Source: Pseudomonas sp. R37(2017) (GTDB taxonomy: Bacteria > Pseudomonadota > Gammaproteobacteria > Pseudomonadales > Pseudomonadaceae). From it: a DNA stretch of 64,000 nt. The translations under genes and the position numbers were made by a program. Numbering within the stretch: the first letter of the stretch is position 1; each line of letters opens with the position of its first letter. This document shows positions 18,793 to 26,570 of this stretch, in pieces. Location of the stretch: contig NZ_NEHO01000015.1 in NCBI RefSeq assembly GCF_002113375.1, positions 78,064 through 142,063 on the forward strand, read 5' to 3'. The notes beneath the pieces are model-generated. The model worked only from the letters and a program-made list of their open reading frames with translations. It had not been told where the DNA came from and did no database searches.

Positions 18793-19443
18793 TTGAAGAA
18801 CATCCTTTCCCGACTCTCGACCGTAGCGGTGGTGCTGCTGGCCGTCATCCTGGGTTGGTTCGCCTGGGAACACTACACCCGTGCGCCCTGGACCCGGGAT
18901 GCCCGGGTGCGTGCCGATGTGGTGACCTTGTCCGCCGATGTTTCGGGGCGAATCGTCAGCCTGTCCGTGCAGGACAACCAACACGTGGACAAAGGCCAGA
19001 CGCTGCTGCAGATCGATGCGGCGCGTTACACGCTGGCGGTGGAGCATGCCAGGCGTGCCGTCGAGGTATCGAAAGCTTCGCTCGGGCAGGCCCAGGCGGC
19101 GATCAGCGCCAGTGAAGCGTTGCTCAAGCAACGCCAGAGCGAGGAGCTACGGCGACGCACGCTCAAGGACCGATCGGCGATTTCCGGCGAAGAATGGGAG
19201 AAGGCCAGTACCGATGTGTCGGTGGCTCAGGCTGACTTGCTGCGCAATCAGGCCAACCTGGTGTTGGCGCAAGCTAACGTACAACTGGCCATCGCGGCCT
19301 TGACCCAGTCCGAGCTCGATTTGCAGCGCACTCAGGTCGTCTCCCCGGTGACCGGCTTTGTCACCAACCTGTTGACCCGGGAGGGCGACTACGCCACGGC
19401 CGGCGGTCCATTGTTGGCGCTGGTGGACAGCGACCACTTTTTA
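18793..19443 (+). pseudogene. Host hlyD, 5' portion, interrupted by the island
   Basis: About 216 codons of a periplasmic membrane-fusion adaptor remain. They comprise an N-terminal anchor (VVLLAVILGWFAWEHY), the lipoyl half-motif SADVSGRIVSLSVQDNQHVDKGQ, the alpha-helical hairpin (residues about 75-165) and the second lipoyl half up to ALVDSDHF. Homology stops there and the frame ends after about a dozen unrelated codons at 19482. The remainder of the gene, starting KSFYVSGYFEETK, is found at 63548-63859 past the island. The start is TTG 18793, four bases after the DUF1656 stop. The truncated product lacks the beta-barrel domain that contacts the pump, so it should be inactive. Confidence 0.87.
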
Positions 19444-19454
19444 TATGGACTTAC

Positions 19455-19464
19455 GACTGTCTCA
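19455..19464 (+). repeat. Left terminal inverted repeat of the island
   Basis: GACTGTCTCA is the exact reverse complement of TGAGACAGTC at the right end. The same motif recurs inverted 36 bp further in (TTGAGACAGT at 19501-19510), so the left end holds an inverted pair, ACTGTCTCAA/TTGAGACAGT, around an AT-rich 35-bp spacer. This is a plausible recombinase-binding site (attL arm). Confidence 0.6.
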
Positions 19465-19811
19465 AATGAAAAAAATATATAAAGATCAATGATATGCGCG
19501 TTGAGACAGTTTTTAAATAAGGAGCCGACATTGGATTTCCTCGATTTTTTGCTGGGGCGTTCTTTGGCGCGGTTGATTGCCTTCCACGTGACTTGCCGAC
19601 GAGCGGCAGCTCGCTTCTGAAATTCGAATGGTGGATCGCATGACGATGAAACAGAGGTTATTACCAGTGGCGGATAACTCTCGCACAGTTGAATGAGGTC
19701 ATACTGGCGTGCATGACACCGAGTGTCACCCTCAATCAGATAAAAAGCAGCAAAGCTAGGACACTGTGCAACTAAGCCCGAAATCCAATGACCGTATATG
19801 GACTCCTCCTC

Positions 19812-20052
19812 GTTGCAAGCCCCCTTCGCTTTGGCGCCCGTGCCGACTGCACACGTATATTCGGCCTCTGATTTCAGCATCGATTCGATGCAGGGCCATG
19901 ATGGGCTATTCGCGCGTCGGCTCCCAATTGCTTTTACGTGCTTTACGCACCTGGTCATTAGAGGGTTTTTCCGACGCCGGTTCGACCGGTTTGCCATTGT
20001 TCGGGGTGCTTCGCAATCGTGGTGTAGAGGTGCTTCTCCTTGGATAAATGGG
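19812..20052 (-). ncRNA. Candidate bridge RNA region of the IS1111-type element
   Basis: These 241 bp lie between the transposase stop and the inverted repeat, downstream on the coding strand. In IS1111-subgroup elements the bridge RNA that pairs with donor and target DNA is encoded in this downstream non-coding end. No protein frame is credible here. The loops were not folded, so the call rests on position and length only. Confidence 0.35.
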
Positions 20053-21084
20053 TCAGGCCGCTGCCCGATCCGGTTGGTAATCAGTGCCGTTGCGTAGCAT
20101 CGCCCAAGCCATGCGCGCAGTTTTGTTGGCTAGCGCAATAGCCGCCACATTAGGATGTGAGCGCTCAGCTAAACGGACAGCCCACTGGCTGAGCCGGTCA
20201 TCTTTAAATTTGGCCGTGCGTAGTGCCGAACGTGCACCATGGATCATCAGCGTTCGCAGATAAGCATCGCCACGTTTGCTGATGCCCAGCAGTCGATCCT
20301 TGCCGCCGGAGCTGTGTTGCCTCGGCGTCAGCCCTAACGAGGCGGCCAACTGCCGGCCATTGGCAAACTGTCGGGCATCACCAATGGCAGCAACGAGTGC
20401 GGTGGCTATCATCGGGCCGACCCCGCGCAGTTGCTGCAAGCGAACGGCCGTTGGTTCACTTACCGCGATTGCCGATATCTCGCTGTCGAGTTCGCCCACG
20501 CGTTCATCCAGTGTGCGAAGGTCGCCCCACAAGCCATCCAGCAGACGACGAAAACGTACCGTCAAACCGTTATCCGCCTCTTCCAACCAGCACGGTATGG
20601 CACGACGTAGCATCAGCAACTCTTTCGGAGCGACGAGGCCGTACTCGGCAACCAGGCCACGGATCTGATTGGCTTTGGCCGTCCGCTGTTCGATCAAGCC
20701 GGCTCGGATGCGATGCGTCGCCTGGATATCCTGTTGCTCAATCGTCTTGATGGCGACGAAGCGCATGCTGGGGCGGCTCATTGCCTCGCAGATTGCTTCG
20801 GCATCGTTGGCGTCATTCCTGTTGCTCTTGACGTACGGTTTGACGAACTGAGGCGCGATCAGTCTCACCCGAAATCCGCGTGCCTGTAGTTGTCGCGCCC
20901 AATGATGGGCTCCACCGCAACTCTCCATACCGATTTCACAGCCGGGTTCGATTTTCTCCAGCACCGTTTGCAGCCAGCGATCACGCGGTAGGCATTGCCG
21001 CCAGATGGGTTGTTCATGACAATCCACGCAGTGGATTTGAAACACGTTCTTGGCCAGGTCGACCCCAATGCGCATAAGCTTCAT
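20053..21084 (-). CDS. IS110/IS1111 family transposase
   Basis: The 343-aa protein has the N-terminal DEDD RuvC-like domain (IGVDLAKNVFQIH, the Glu in GMESCG, the Asp pair in RNDANDAEAI) and the C-terminal Transposase_20 domain with a helix-hairpin-helix (LRGVGPMIATALVAAIG) and the serine-containing ASLGLTPRQHSSGGKD. It is full length, without frameshift. MKLMRIGVDL at 21084 is taken as the start; an in-frame ATG seven codons upstream also exists. The enzyme moves the element site-specifically, guided in this family by an RNA from the element's own non-coding end. Confidence 0.93.
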   Translation of the reverse strand: MKLMRIGVDLAKNVFQIHCVDCHEQPIWRQCLPRDRWLQTVLEKIEPGCEIGMESCGGAHHWARQLQARGFRVRLIAPQFVKPYVKSNRNDANDAEAICEAMSRPSMRFVAIKTIEQQDIQATHRIRAGLIEQRTAKANQIRGLVAEYGLVAPKELLMLRRAIPCWLEEADNGLTVRFRRLLDGLWGDLRTLDERVGELDSEISAIAVSEPTAVRLQQLRGVGPMIATALVAAIGDARQFANGRQLAASLGLTPRQHSSGGKDRLLGISKRGDAYLRTLMIHGARSALRTAKFKDDRLSQWAVRLAERSHPNVAAIALANKTARMAWAMLRNGTDYQPDRAAA

Positions 21085-21198
21085 GTGTGGACTCCTTCTC
21101 ACGGTTGACTGTGGTTCGCACCTTCAGTCTGGCACTCAAGATGCCGAGGTGAGGAGGAGTCCATCCCATTGCTTACGGTCGATCCTACGCCAAACAGG

Positions 21199-21309
21199 TC
21201 GTTGCGTCGGATCGGTATGCTGAGGTTGGACTGGCATTAAGCTTTGTTTAAAGGGACGCTCTATGCTTGGGTGTGCGCGGTGGTAATTTTGGTGATGGGT
21301 GTCTCATGA
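21199..21309 (+). pseudogene. 3' fragment of a second DUF1656 gene with internal stop
   Basis: Translation gives SLRRIGMLRLDWH, a TAA stop at 21238-21240, then ALFKGTLYAWVCAVVILVMG. This aligns residue for residue with TLRRLGVLQFVWH-E-ALFEGALYVCVCATLILVMG of the host DUF1656 protein. The stop replaces a conserved Glu codon (GAG/GAA to TAA). The 5' part is missing and the IS110 element lies immediately left. Its TGA overlaps the ATG of the following hlyD, as in an intact operon. The fragment shows that the island's hlyD came with its operon context, of which only hlyD was kept. Confidence 0.78.
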
Positions 21310-22268
21310 ATCTAAAGAGAACCGTTTCACAACTGGTAACGTTAGCCGTTGTAGGGTTGGCGCTCCTACTCGGTTGGTTTGCTTGGGAGTATTACACTCG
21401 ATCGCCCTGGACTCGTGATGCGCGAGTACGTGCCGATGTGGTAACGCTATCCGCCGATGTTGCGGGGCGCATCGTCAAACTCAACGTGCAAGATAACCAG
21501 TATGTGGACAAGGGGCAGTTGCTGCTGGAAATCGATCCTTCGCGCTACGCCTTAGCGGTGGACCATGCATCCCGTTCGGTGGAGGTGGCGAAAGCTTCAT
21601 TGGGGCAATCGCAAGCAACCATTGTTGCCAGCCAGGCGCTACTCAAACAACGTCAAAGCGAAGAAATTCGCCGGCGGACTCTCAAGGAGCGCTCGGCGAT
21701 TTCCGGCGAAGAGTGGGAAAAAGCCAACACCGAAATGTCGGTAGCCCAAGCTGATCTGCTGCGTAATCAGGCCAACCTGGGCTTTGCCCAGGCCAATGTG
21801 CAACTGGCAATCGCCGCACTGGCTGAGGCCGAGCACGACCTAGAACGCACCCGGGTTGAATCGCCGATCAGCGGTTACGTCACCAATCTGCTGACCCGCC
21901 AGGGCGACTACGCCATTGCAGGAAGTCCGCTGGTGGCGTTGGTTGACAGTAAATCGTTTTATATCAGCGGGTACTTCGAAGAAACCAAGCTGCCGCGAAT
22001 CGGCGAGGGCGATCGGGTCGATATCGAACTGATGAGTGGGGAGAAATTTTCCGGTACCGTGCAAAGTATTGCCTTCGCCATCGCCGACCGGGAAAACCTG
22101 CCCGGGGGACGGCTGCTGGCCAACATCAACCCCAGCTACACCTGGGTCAAACTGGCGCAGCGGGTGCCGGTACGCATAAAGATCGATGCCGATTACCCCG
22201 GCAAAGACAAACTGCGCGCGGGGACAACGGCCACGGTGACGGTGCAGGAAAATCAGGAACGACACTGA
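21306..22268 (+). CDS. Island-borne intact HlyD/AaeA-type efflux adaptor
   Basis: The 320-aa membrane-fusion protein is complete: an N-terminal anchor (about 12-30), lipoyl halves (SADVAGRIVKLNVQDNQYVDKGQ and ESPISGYVTNLLTRQGDYA), a coiled hairpin at about 90-175, and a beta-barrel from ALVDSKSFYISGYFEETKLP to the end. It is clearly homologous to the interrupted host gene along its whole length, with many synonymous and some amino-acid differences, so it is a diverged relative and not a recent duplicate. ATG 21306 overlaps the DUF1656 relic stop (ATGA) and fits the host protein's N-terminus. It could supply the adaptor missing from the host pump. No promoter of its own is obvious between it and the IS element. 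Confidence 0.9.
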   Translation: MNLKRTVSQLVTLAVVGLALLLGWFAWEYYTRSPWTRDARVRADVVTLSADVAGRIVKLNVQDNQYVDKGQLLLEIDPSRYALAVDHASRSVEVAKASLGQSQATIVASQALLKQRQSEEIRRRTLKERSAISGEEWEKANTEMSVAQADLLRNQANLGFAQANVQLAIAALAEAEHDLERTRVESPISGYVTNLLTRQGDYAIAGSPLVALVDSKSFYISGYFEETKLPRIGEGDRVDIELMSGEKFSGTVQSIAFAIADRENLPGGRLLANINPSYTWVKLAQRVPVRIKIDADYPGKDKLRAGTTATVTVQENQERH

Positions 22269-22274
22269 ACCCCA

Positions 22275-22302
22275 GTGGGAGCGAGCAGGCTCACGAGGCT
22301 CC
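22275..22302. repeat. REP-like sequence behind the island hlyD
   Basis: GTGGGAGCGAGCAGGCTCAC followed by GAGGCTCC resembles a diverged Pseudomonas REP unit. The host hlyD 3' part is also followed directly by REP units (63863-63954), so the island copy seems to have been captured with its chromosomal downstream flank. Confidence 0.45.
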
Positions 22303-22394
22303 GACAGATGGTTGGGCAAATCTGTGCAATCACCCGCACGGCCTTTGAATAGGCGATATCGATGAGGCGGGTGTTCGAAAGTGTTTCATCAGTG

Positions 22395-22844
22395 TTATGT
22401 AGTGCCATCTAGCTGTGGGGCTAAGTAGATACATTGTGGCATTACCCCCGCGTTCTCGACCTTCTTGCAACGAAGCAGGTCGTAGGTCTTCCCATGCTCC
22501 ACGGTCAGGCGAACGTGGGGTTGCCCTGATTGATCGCCGGGTATGGTGGTGATGACCAGCACGTGCTCCAGACGCCAATGTGTCGAAGCATTCATCCAAG
22601 GTGGGGTCATGACCATTACCGAGAACACCGAGCCAAACGGCGCGACTTCATTGAGTACTCTCTCCAAATACCCCACGTCGGAGACCAGCAGGGTTCGCTC
22701 GAACTCCATTTTTTCTTCCGTCATCTTGATGCACACATGAAACCAGGGATCGCTGAGTTCCCGTTCGATGACGCTCCAGCGCTTGATGTGTCGGTCAAAC
22801 GGTAATGGCGGTTGGAGTTCTGCGGCTGGCTGGGTAAAAAACAT
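22395..22844 (-). CDS. Hypothetical protein divergent from an XRE regulator
   Basis: The 149-aa soluble protein has no signal peptide or membrane helix and no family I recognise. Its middle (VLNEVAPFGSVFSVMVMTPPWM, RLEHVLVITTI) has alternating hydrophobic residues suggesting an alpha/beta fold. The ATG at 22844 has GAGGG eight bases upstream. It shares a short divergent promoter region (about 80 bp) with the XRE regulator, the usual arrangement for a gene controlled by its neighbour. It lies just upstream of the Druantia genes and could be accessory to them, but nothing in the sequence proves that. Confidence 0.55.
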   Translation of the reverse strand: MFFTQPAAELQPPLPFDRHIKRWSVIERELSDPWFHVCIKMTEEKMEFERTLLVSDVGYLERVLNEVAPFGSVFSVMVMTPPWMNASTHWRLEHVLVITTIPGDQSGQPHVRLTVEHGKTYDLLRCKKVENAGVMPQCIYLAPQLDGTT

Positions 22845-22924
22845 CGTACTGCCCTCACAAAACGAACCCTATAGATTGTAGCTCTAAAGTGTTCAAAAAG
22901 GCTTCATCGTTCCTTTTGTGAGTG

Positions 22925-23206
22925 ATGCAAATGGAACTGAAACAGGCCTTTGGGAAGGCTTTAAAAGCGCGTCGCCTAGAGTGCGGGCTGACGCAAGAGG
23001 ACTTTTCGGACGTGAGCAGTAGGACCTACCTCAGCACCCTGGAGCGGGGACAGAAATGTCCAACGCTCGAGAAAGTGGTGGAACTGGCCTCCGTTCTGCA
23101 AGTACACCCGCTGACGTTGATCGCTGAGAGTTTCCTGGTCCTTGAGCCAAACCAGACGCTTGAGGTATTGCTGGGCGTCGTCCAACGTGAAGCGCGGTCG
23201 GTCTAA
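22925..23206 (+). CDS. XRE-family helix-turn-helix regulator
   Basis: The protein of about 93 aa is a single Cro/C1-type HTH domain. FGKALKARRLECGLTQEDF (helices 1-2), SSRTYLSTLERGQKCPTLEKVVELASVLQV (recognition helix and helices 4-5) and a C-terminal tail (LTLIAESFLVL) are typical of compact repressors on mobile elements. Three in-frame starts occur within ten bases (GTG 22922, ATG 22925, ATG 22931) and none has a strong ribosome site, so the N-terminus is uncertain. It is divergent from the hypothetical gene and points toward the Druantia operon, 440 bp away, making it a candidate regulator of either. Confidence 0.8.
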   Translation: MQMELKQAFGKALKARRLECGLTQEDFSDVSSRTYLSTLERGQKCPTLEKVVELASVLQVHPLTLIAESFLVLEPNQTLEVLLGVVQREARSV

Positions 23207-23644
23207 ATTCTCCAACCGACTGATTTAGGTAGTCGAATAGGGAGCAGTTTTTCCTTGAAAGTGAAATAATGGCAAGTGGCCTTTATCAAGGGGCGAGGGC
23301 GCTAGAGCAAATCGCACCAGCGACTAGCTCGGGCTGCCACTACGGGGTGTTTAGCGTCAGTAGCCTTTCTATAAGCACGACAGAACTGTACGATTTGCCG
23401 ACCTAGCGAACTGCAGCTTGAACGCTTGGGGCAGTGACATTTTGAACGCCATAACGGGCATGCTGACGCTGATCGATATGGCTGGCTAGTGTGTGCTCAC
23501 TAGCTGTCCATGCACACATTGCTTTGCAACTCCACGACCTACGTTTTGCTAAAACCACTAGCATCATTCGTGTATTAGTACCGGAACCCGAGCCCTTTAT
23601 TTTTAAAGAGCTCAATTGGAAGAGTATTGAGCAGGAAGCAGCTA
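23207..23644. promoter_or_regulatory. Druantia leader region with inverted repeat
   Basis: No gene is visible in this 438-bp gap. A perfect 7-bp inverted repeat, GCTAGTG-6 nt-CACTAGC at 23485-23504, lies about 140 bp before druA and could be an operator. The last 60 bp are AT-rich (for example TTATTTTTAAAGAG), suiting a promoter. No transcription start can be assigned from the sequence alone. Confidence 0.35.
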
Positions 23645-24874
23645 ATGCCAAAAGGCGATGCAATCATCATTGGGGTCAATCCCCGGGAAGCGAACCTCAA
23701 GAGAAAGCTGCGTGAACACCTGCACTCCTTAGGCTTCACTAAAACGGATGAGGGGGCTTTACGTGCCCCGGGTAACACCAAAGACGCAATTCGAACCCTT
23801 CACAGCGCCCAGCGTGAAGAGCGACTTCTCGCGAGTGAGAAATTCGTGTCGAGGGCTGGGGGTAAGCTGATGCAGTTTTTTGCATCGGGCAAAGATGTGA
23901 ACCCTGAGAAGATTTCTCCTGTTTTGGAGCGGGTTTCCTCAGAGACTTGGCAAGGCGATTTATTCAGGCTCGCGGCCTTGTCTTGGTCTGTGCCGGTTTC
24001 AAACGGTTTCGGCAGGCGTCTGCGTTACCTGGTTTGGGATGAAAGCAACGGCAAGCTCATGGGGCTTATCGCGATCGGTGATCCTGTTTTCAATCTGGGT
24101 GTTAGAGACAAATTCATTGGCTGGGATATCCATGACAGGGGGGCTCGACTAGTCAATCTGATGGATGCCTATGTTCTTGGGGCGATCCCACCTTACAACT
24201 CGCTCCTTGGAGGGAAGTTGATTGCGTGCTTGCTTCGTAGCCGTGATATTTACGACGATTTTGCGAAGGCCTATGGCACCTCGACAGGGATCATCTCGCA
24301 GGCAGAAAAGAAGGCTCGCCTACTGTCTATCGTCACGACATCATCGATGGGACGATCCTCGGTCTATAACCGGCTGAAGCTGGATGGCACTCAATATCTT
24401 AAGCCAATTGGTTATACCGGCGGCTGGGGGCATTTTCACATCCCCGATTGGTTGTTCATGGAGATGCGTGACTACCTGCGTCACATCGACCATACATACG
24501 CCGACCAGCATGGTTATGGGCAGGGGCCCAACTGGCGCTTGCGGACCACACGCGCTGCGCTTACGGCATTAGGGTTCAAGGATGATTTGATGCGCCACGG
24601 TATTCAGCGTGAGGTCTTCATCTGTCAGCTTGCATCCAATGCAACTAAAATCTTGCAGTCTGGGAAGGGTAAGCCTGACGTAAGTTCGCTTCTGTCTGTA
24701 AGCGAAATTTCCGGCCTGGCGTTGGATCGATGGATGATCCCGCGCTCCAGGAGTACACCGGAATACCGAGGCTGGACGCCGACGGACCTGATTGATTTGT
24801 TTGGTAGTCAAGCTCAAATTCTTCGCACCGAGGTTAAGCGAGAAGTGATGCTAGGCAACAGTTGCGGGTACTAG
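23645..24874 (+). CDS. druA: Druantia anti-phage protein DruA (DUF4338)
   Basis: The 409-aa protein carries the DUF4338 domain characteristic of DruA. LRYLVWDESNGKLMGLIAIGDPVFNLGVRDKFIGWD sits near residues 125-160, followed by LVNLMDAYVLGAIPPYNSLLGGKLIACLLRS and the histidine-rich WGHFHIPDW. Together with four genes directly downstream it makes a type I Druantia operon (A-B-C-D-E), a phage-resistance system whose molecular mechanism is unresolved. ATG 23645 is chosen over the upstream TTG because AGGAAG lies six bases before it. druB follows after 19 bp. Mobile-island location and lower GC than the backbone fit a defence island. Confidence 0.92.
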   Translation: MPKGDAIIIGVNPREANLKRKLREHLHSLGFTKTDEGALRAPGNTKDAIRTLHSAQREERLLASEKFVSRAGGKLMQFFASGKDVNPEKISPVLERVSSETWQGDLFRLAALSWSVPVSNGFGRRLRYLVWDESNGKLMGLIAIGDPVFNLGVRDKFIGWDIHDRGARLVNLMDAYVLGAIPPYNSLLGGKLIACLLRSRDIYDDFAKAYGTSTGIISQAEKKARLLSIVTTSSMGRSSVYNRLKLDGTQYLKPIGYTGGWGHFHIPDWLFMEMRDYLRHIDHTYADQHGYGQGPNWRLRTTRAALTALGFKDDLMRHGIQREVFICQLASNATKILQSGKGKPDVSSLLSVSEISGLALDRWMIPRSRSTPEYRGWTPTDLIDLFGSQAQILRTEVKREVMLGNSCGY

Positions 24875-24893
24875 GGACGCAAGGGGAAGTGCG

Positions 24894-26570
24894 TTGGAAT
24901 ACGCCGTTAATAAACTGTCGAACAAGCTAGAGTCCGCTGCTCAGTCGTCGGGGATTGGGTTGTTCATTTGCCCGTGCTGTAAAGCGATGGTGATTTTTCG
25001 CTCGGGAGCCAAACAAAAAAAACACTTTGGCCACTGGCCCGGTTGGGGATCACCAGAGTGCGAAAACTTTATCCCGAGCCAATACGGCCATAACTCAGAA
25101 GGTAGTGTTTTCGCCACCGTGATGAGGCGACGGATGGATCTGCGCCTGATGATTACCAGAGGGCAGCGTGCTGCCTGGTGGCTAGAGTTGGCGATACCTG
25201 CATGTCGAGTGTGTGACGCCACCGTCACAATCGACGTGGGAGGAAGGCTTCAGCACTTAGATATGCGCGGTATGGCCAAGGGGTCTCGGGTGACGGCTGA
25301 ATTGTCCGTCGAAAACTATCGCATAGTGTCCTATAGCGACCATGCTGATCCTACTTTTATGGCCAGTGTGGATCGCGAGTGTCCTGGACTACCATCCTTG
25401 GGAGCTGCTGTCTTTTCAGCGTCAGGGCGCGAAGGCGCAACTGGATTTCCCCGAGCGCAGGAGCTCAGAGGTTGGGAAACATACGCTTTTTTGTGGAGTG
25501 AAAATGCCGCTCCAGTTTTTCCTGATGAACTCGTACTCGATAGGTTTCAGAGCAGGCAGGGCTGGGGCCTGGCTCTTGCCACCATCCCGGAAAAGCCCTC
25601 TGAAGAATGCATGGAATGGCTTCGCAATTTTACGGGGCTGCTCGTAAGTCCACCCGCCCCCTCCATTACCCCGATATGGCCGTTTCTTACGAGAAATTCG
25701 AGCGTTAACGCTATTGAGTGCCTTGAGTCGCCTAGGGTACTGCTGTCGACACAGATGATGCCGGTCGGACAGCAGGACAGGGGGCCGACAATGCAAGTGT
25801 ACGGAGGAGGAGAGCGCCTTTCTGCCACTGGGATCGAAAAGTCACCAGCGTTCTTTGTTTTGGCAACCGAGAAAACCCAAGACTTCCGAGTCGCAAAGGC
25901 GGACTACCCCGACATCGAGAAATTTGTCTCTTGCACACTTTCGCTACGCCGAAATCAAAAGTTGCCGGCGGTAGAGATTGCATTTAGAGACCGGGAGTTG
26001 AAACGACACGTAGTCCCTTTGCACCAAAAAAAATGCGGGACCTTTGTCATGGCTGCCAGAGCTCAGACAATGACGCTTGAGTATCTCTCCATGCCACCCG
26101 GCTGTAATGGGCGACTTATTGCCGACAAGTCCTCTCAGCGCAGTGAGATCTTACTTTTTTCCGGCGACACAGTGTCTGAACACAGCCAGCATCAGCGCCT
26201 TCTTCCACCAGAAGTGCAGAACCTGCTCATTGCGCACCTGGTGGACCCAACATGCTACGTCGACATCAACTTCGGTGGATTCGGGCGGTTGCACGTTGTC
26301 GGCGATCTTTCCAGCAGACCTATCAGCGAGACCTTCGTTACCCTGGGGCCCTCGCTTCGATCCAGGCTGCTCAGCTTTATGGTTCAGTTGCAACCAGGTG
26401 GCCCAATCGCTGCGGTTTCCGATGACTATGCGCTGGTTAGAACCTTCGCTAGCTTGAGACCCCATCCACAACTTATTCCGAATTACCGTACGCTGGTGAA
26501 GGACGTCCTCGCCCGCGGCTTTGAGCTCAAACAGCTAGGGGAAGGAGTCTCATATGAGCTACCAATATAG
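24894..26570 (+). CDS. druB: Druantia type I protein DruB
   Basis: The 558-aa protein starts at TTG 24894, preceded by GGGGAAG. The N-terminal 70 residues hold a probable zinc-binding module (FICPCCKAM, then HFGHWPGWGSPEC). The rest shows no domain I know, consistent with DruB having no assigned biochemical function. Identification rests on position and size between a DUF4338 DruA and the DruC/D/E set. It overlaps druC by 17 bp, so translation is coupled. The protein is predicted to be soluble. Confidence 0.8.
   Translation: MEYAVNKLSNKLESAAQSSGIGLFICPCCKAMVIFRSGAKQKKHFGHWPGWGSPECENFIPSQYGHNSEGSVFATVMRRRMDLRLMITRGQRAAWWLELAIPACRVCDATVTIDVGGRLQHLDMRGMAKGSRVTAELSVENYRIVSYSDHADPTFMASVDRECPGLPSLGAAVFSASGREGATGFPRAQELRGWETYAFLWSENAAPVFPDELVLDRFQSRQGWGLALATIPEKPSEECMEWLRNFTGLLVSPPAPSITPIWPFLTRNSSVNAIECLESPRVLLSTQMMPVGQQDRGPTMQVYGGGERLSATGIEKSPAFFVLATEKTQDFRVAKADYPDIEKFVSCTLSLRRNQKLPAVEIAFRDRELKRHVVPLHQKKCGTFVMAARAQTMTLEYLSMPPGCNGRLIADKSSQRSEILLFSGDTVSEHSQHQRLLPPEVQNLLIAHLVDPTCYVDINFGGFGRLHVVGDLSSRPISETFVTLGPSLRSRLLSFMVQLQPGGPIAAVSDDYALVRTFASLRPHPQLIPNYRTLVKDVLARGFELKQLGEGVSYELPI

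Larger units (their letters stand above)
19798..21164 (-). mobile_element. IS110 family element, IS1111 subgroup
   Basis: A single transposase gene is flanked by 14-bp inverted repeats, ATGGACTCCTCCTC at 19798-19811 and its exact complement at 21151-21164. Such short subterminal repeats mark the IS1111 subgroup; classical IS110 elements lack them. The true tips probably extend a few bases beyond. The non-coding end after the transposase (about 240 bp) is much longer than the end before it (about 80 bp). On its right side the element abuts a decayed DUF1656 reading frame, which it probably truncated. Confidence 0.83.

Noticed and set aside
19441..19455. tRNA-type attachment site at the island junction
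   Set aside because: Both junctions lie within hlyD coding sequence and no tRNA gene or long direct repeat is present.
19389..19997. 202-codon minus-strand frame crossing the left island junction
   Set aside because: It runs through host hlyD sequence, the island end and the IS end, so it cannot be an ancestral gene. Only a basic stretch (RAKERPSKKSRKSN) looked gene-like and I could not assign it.
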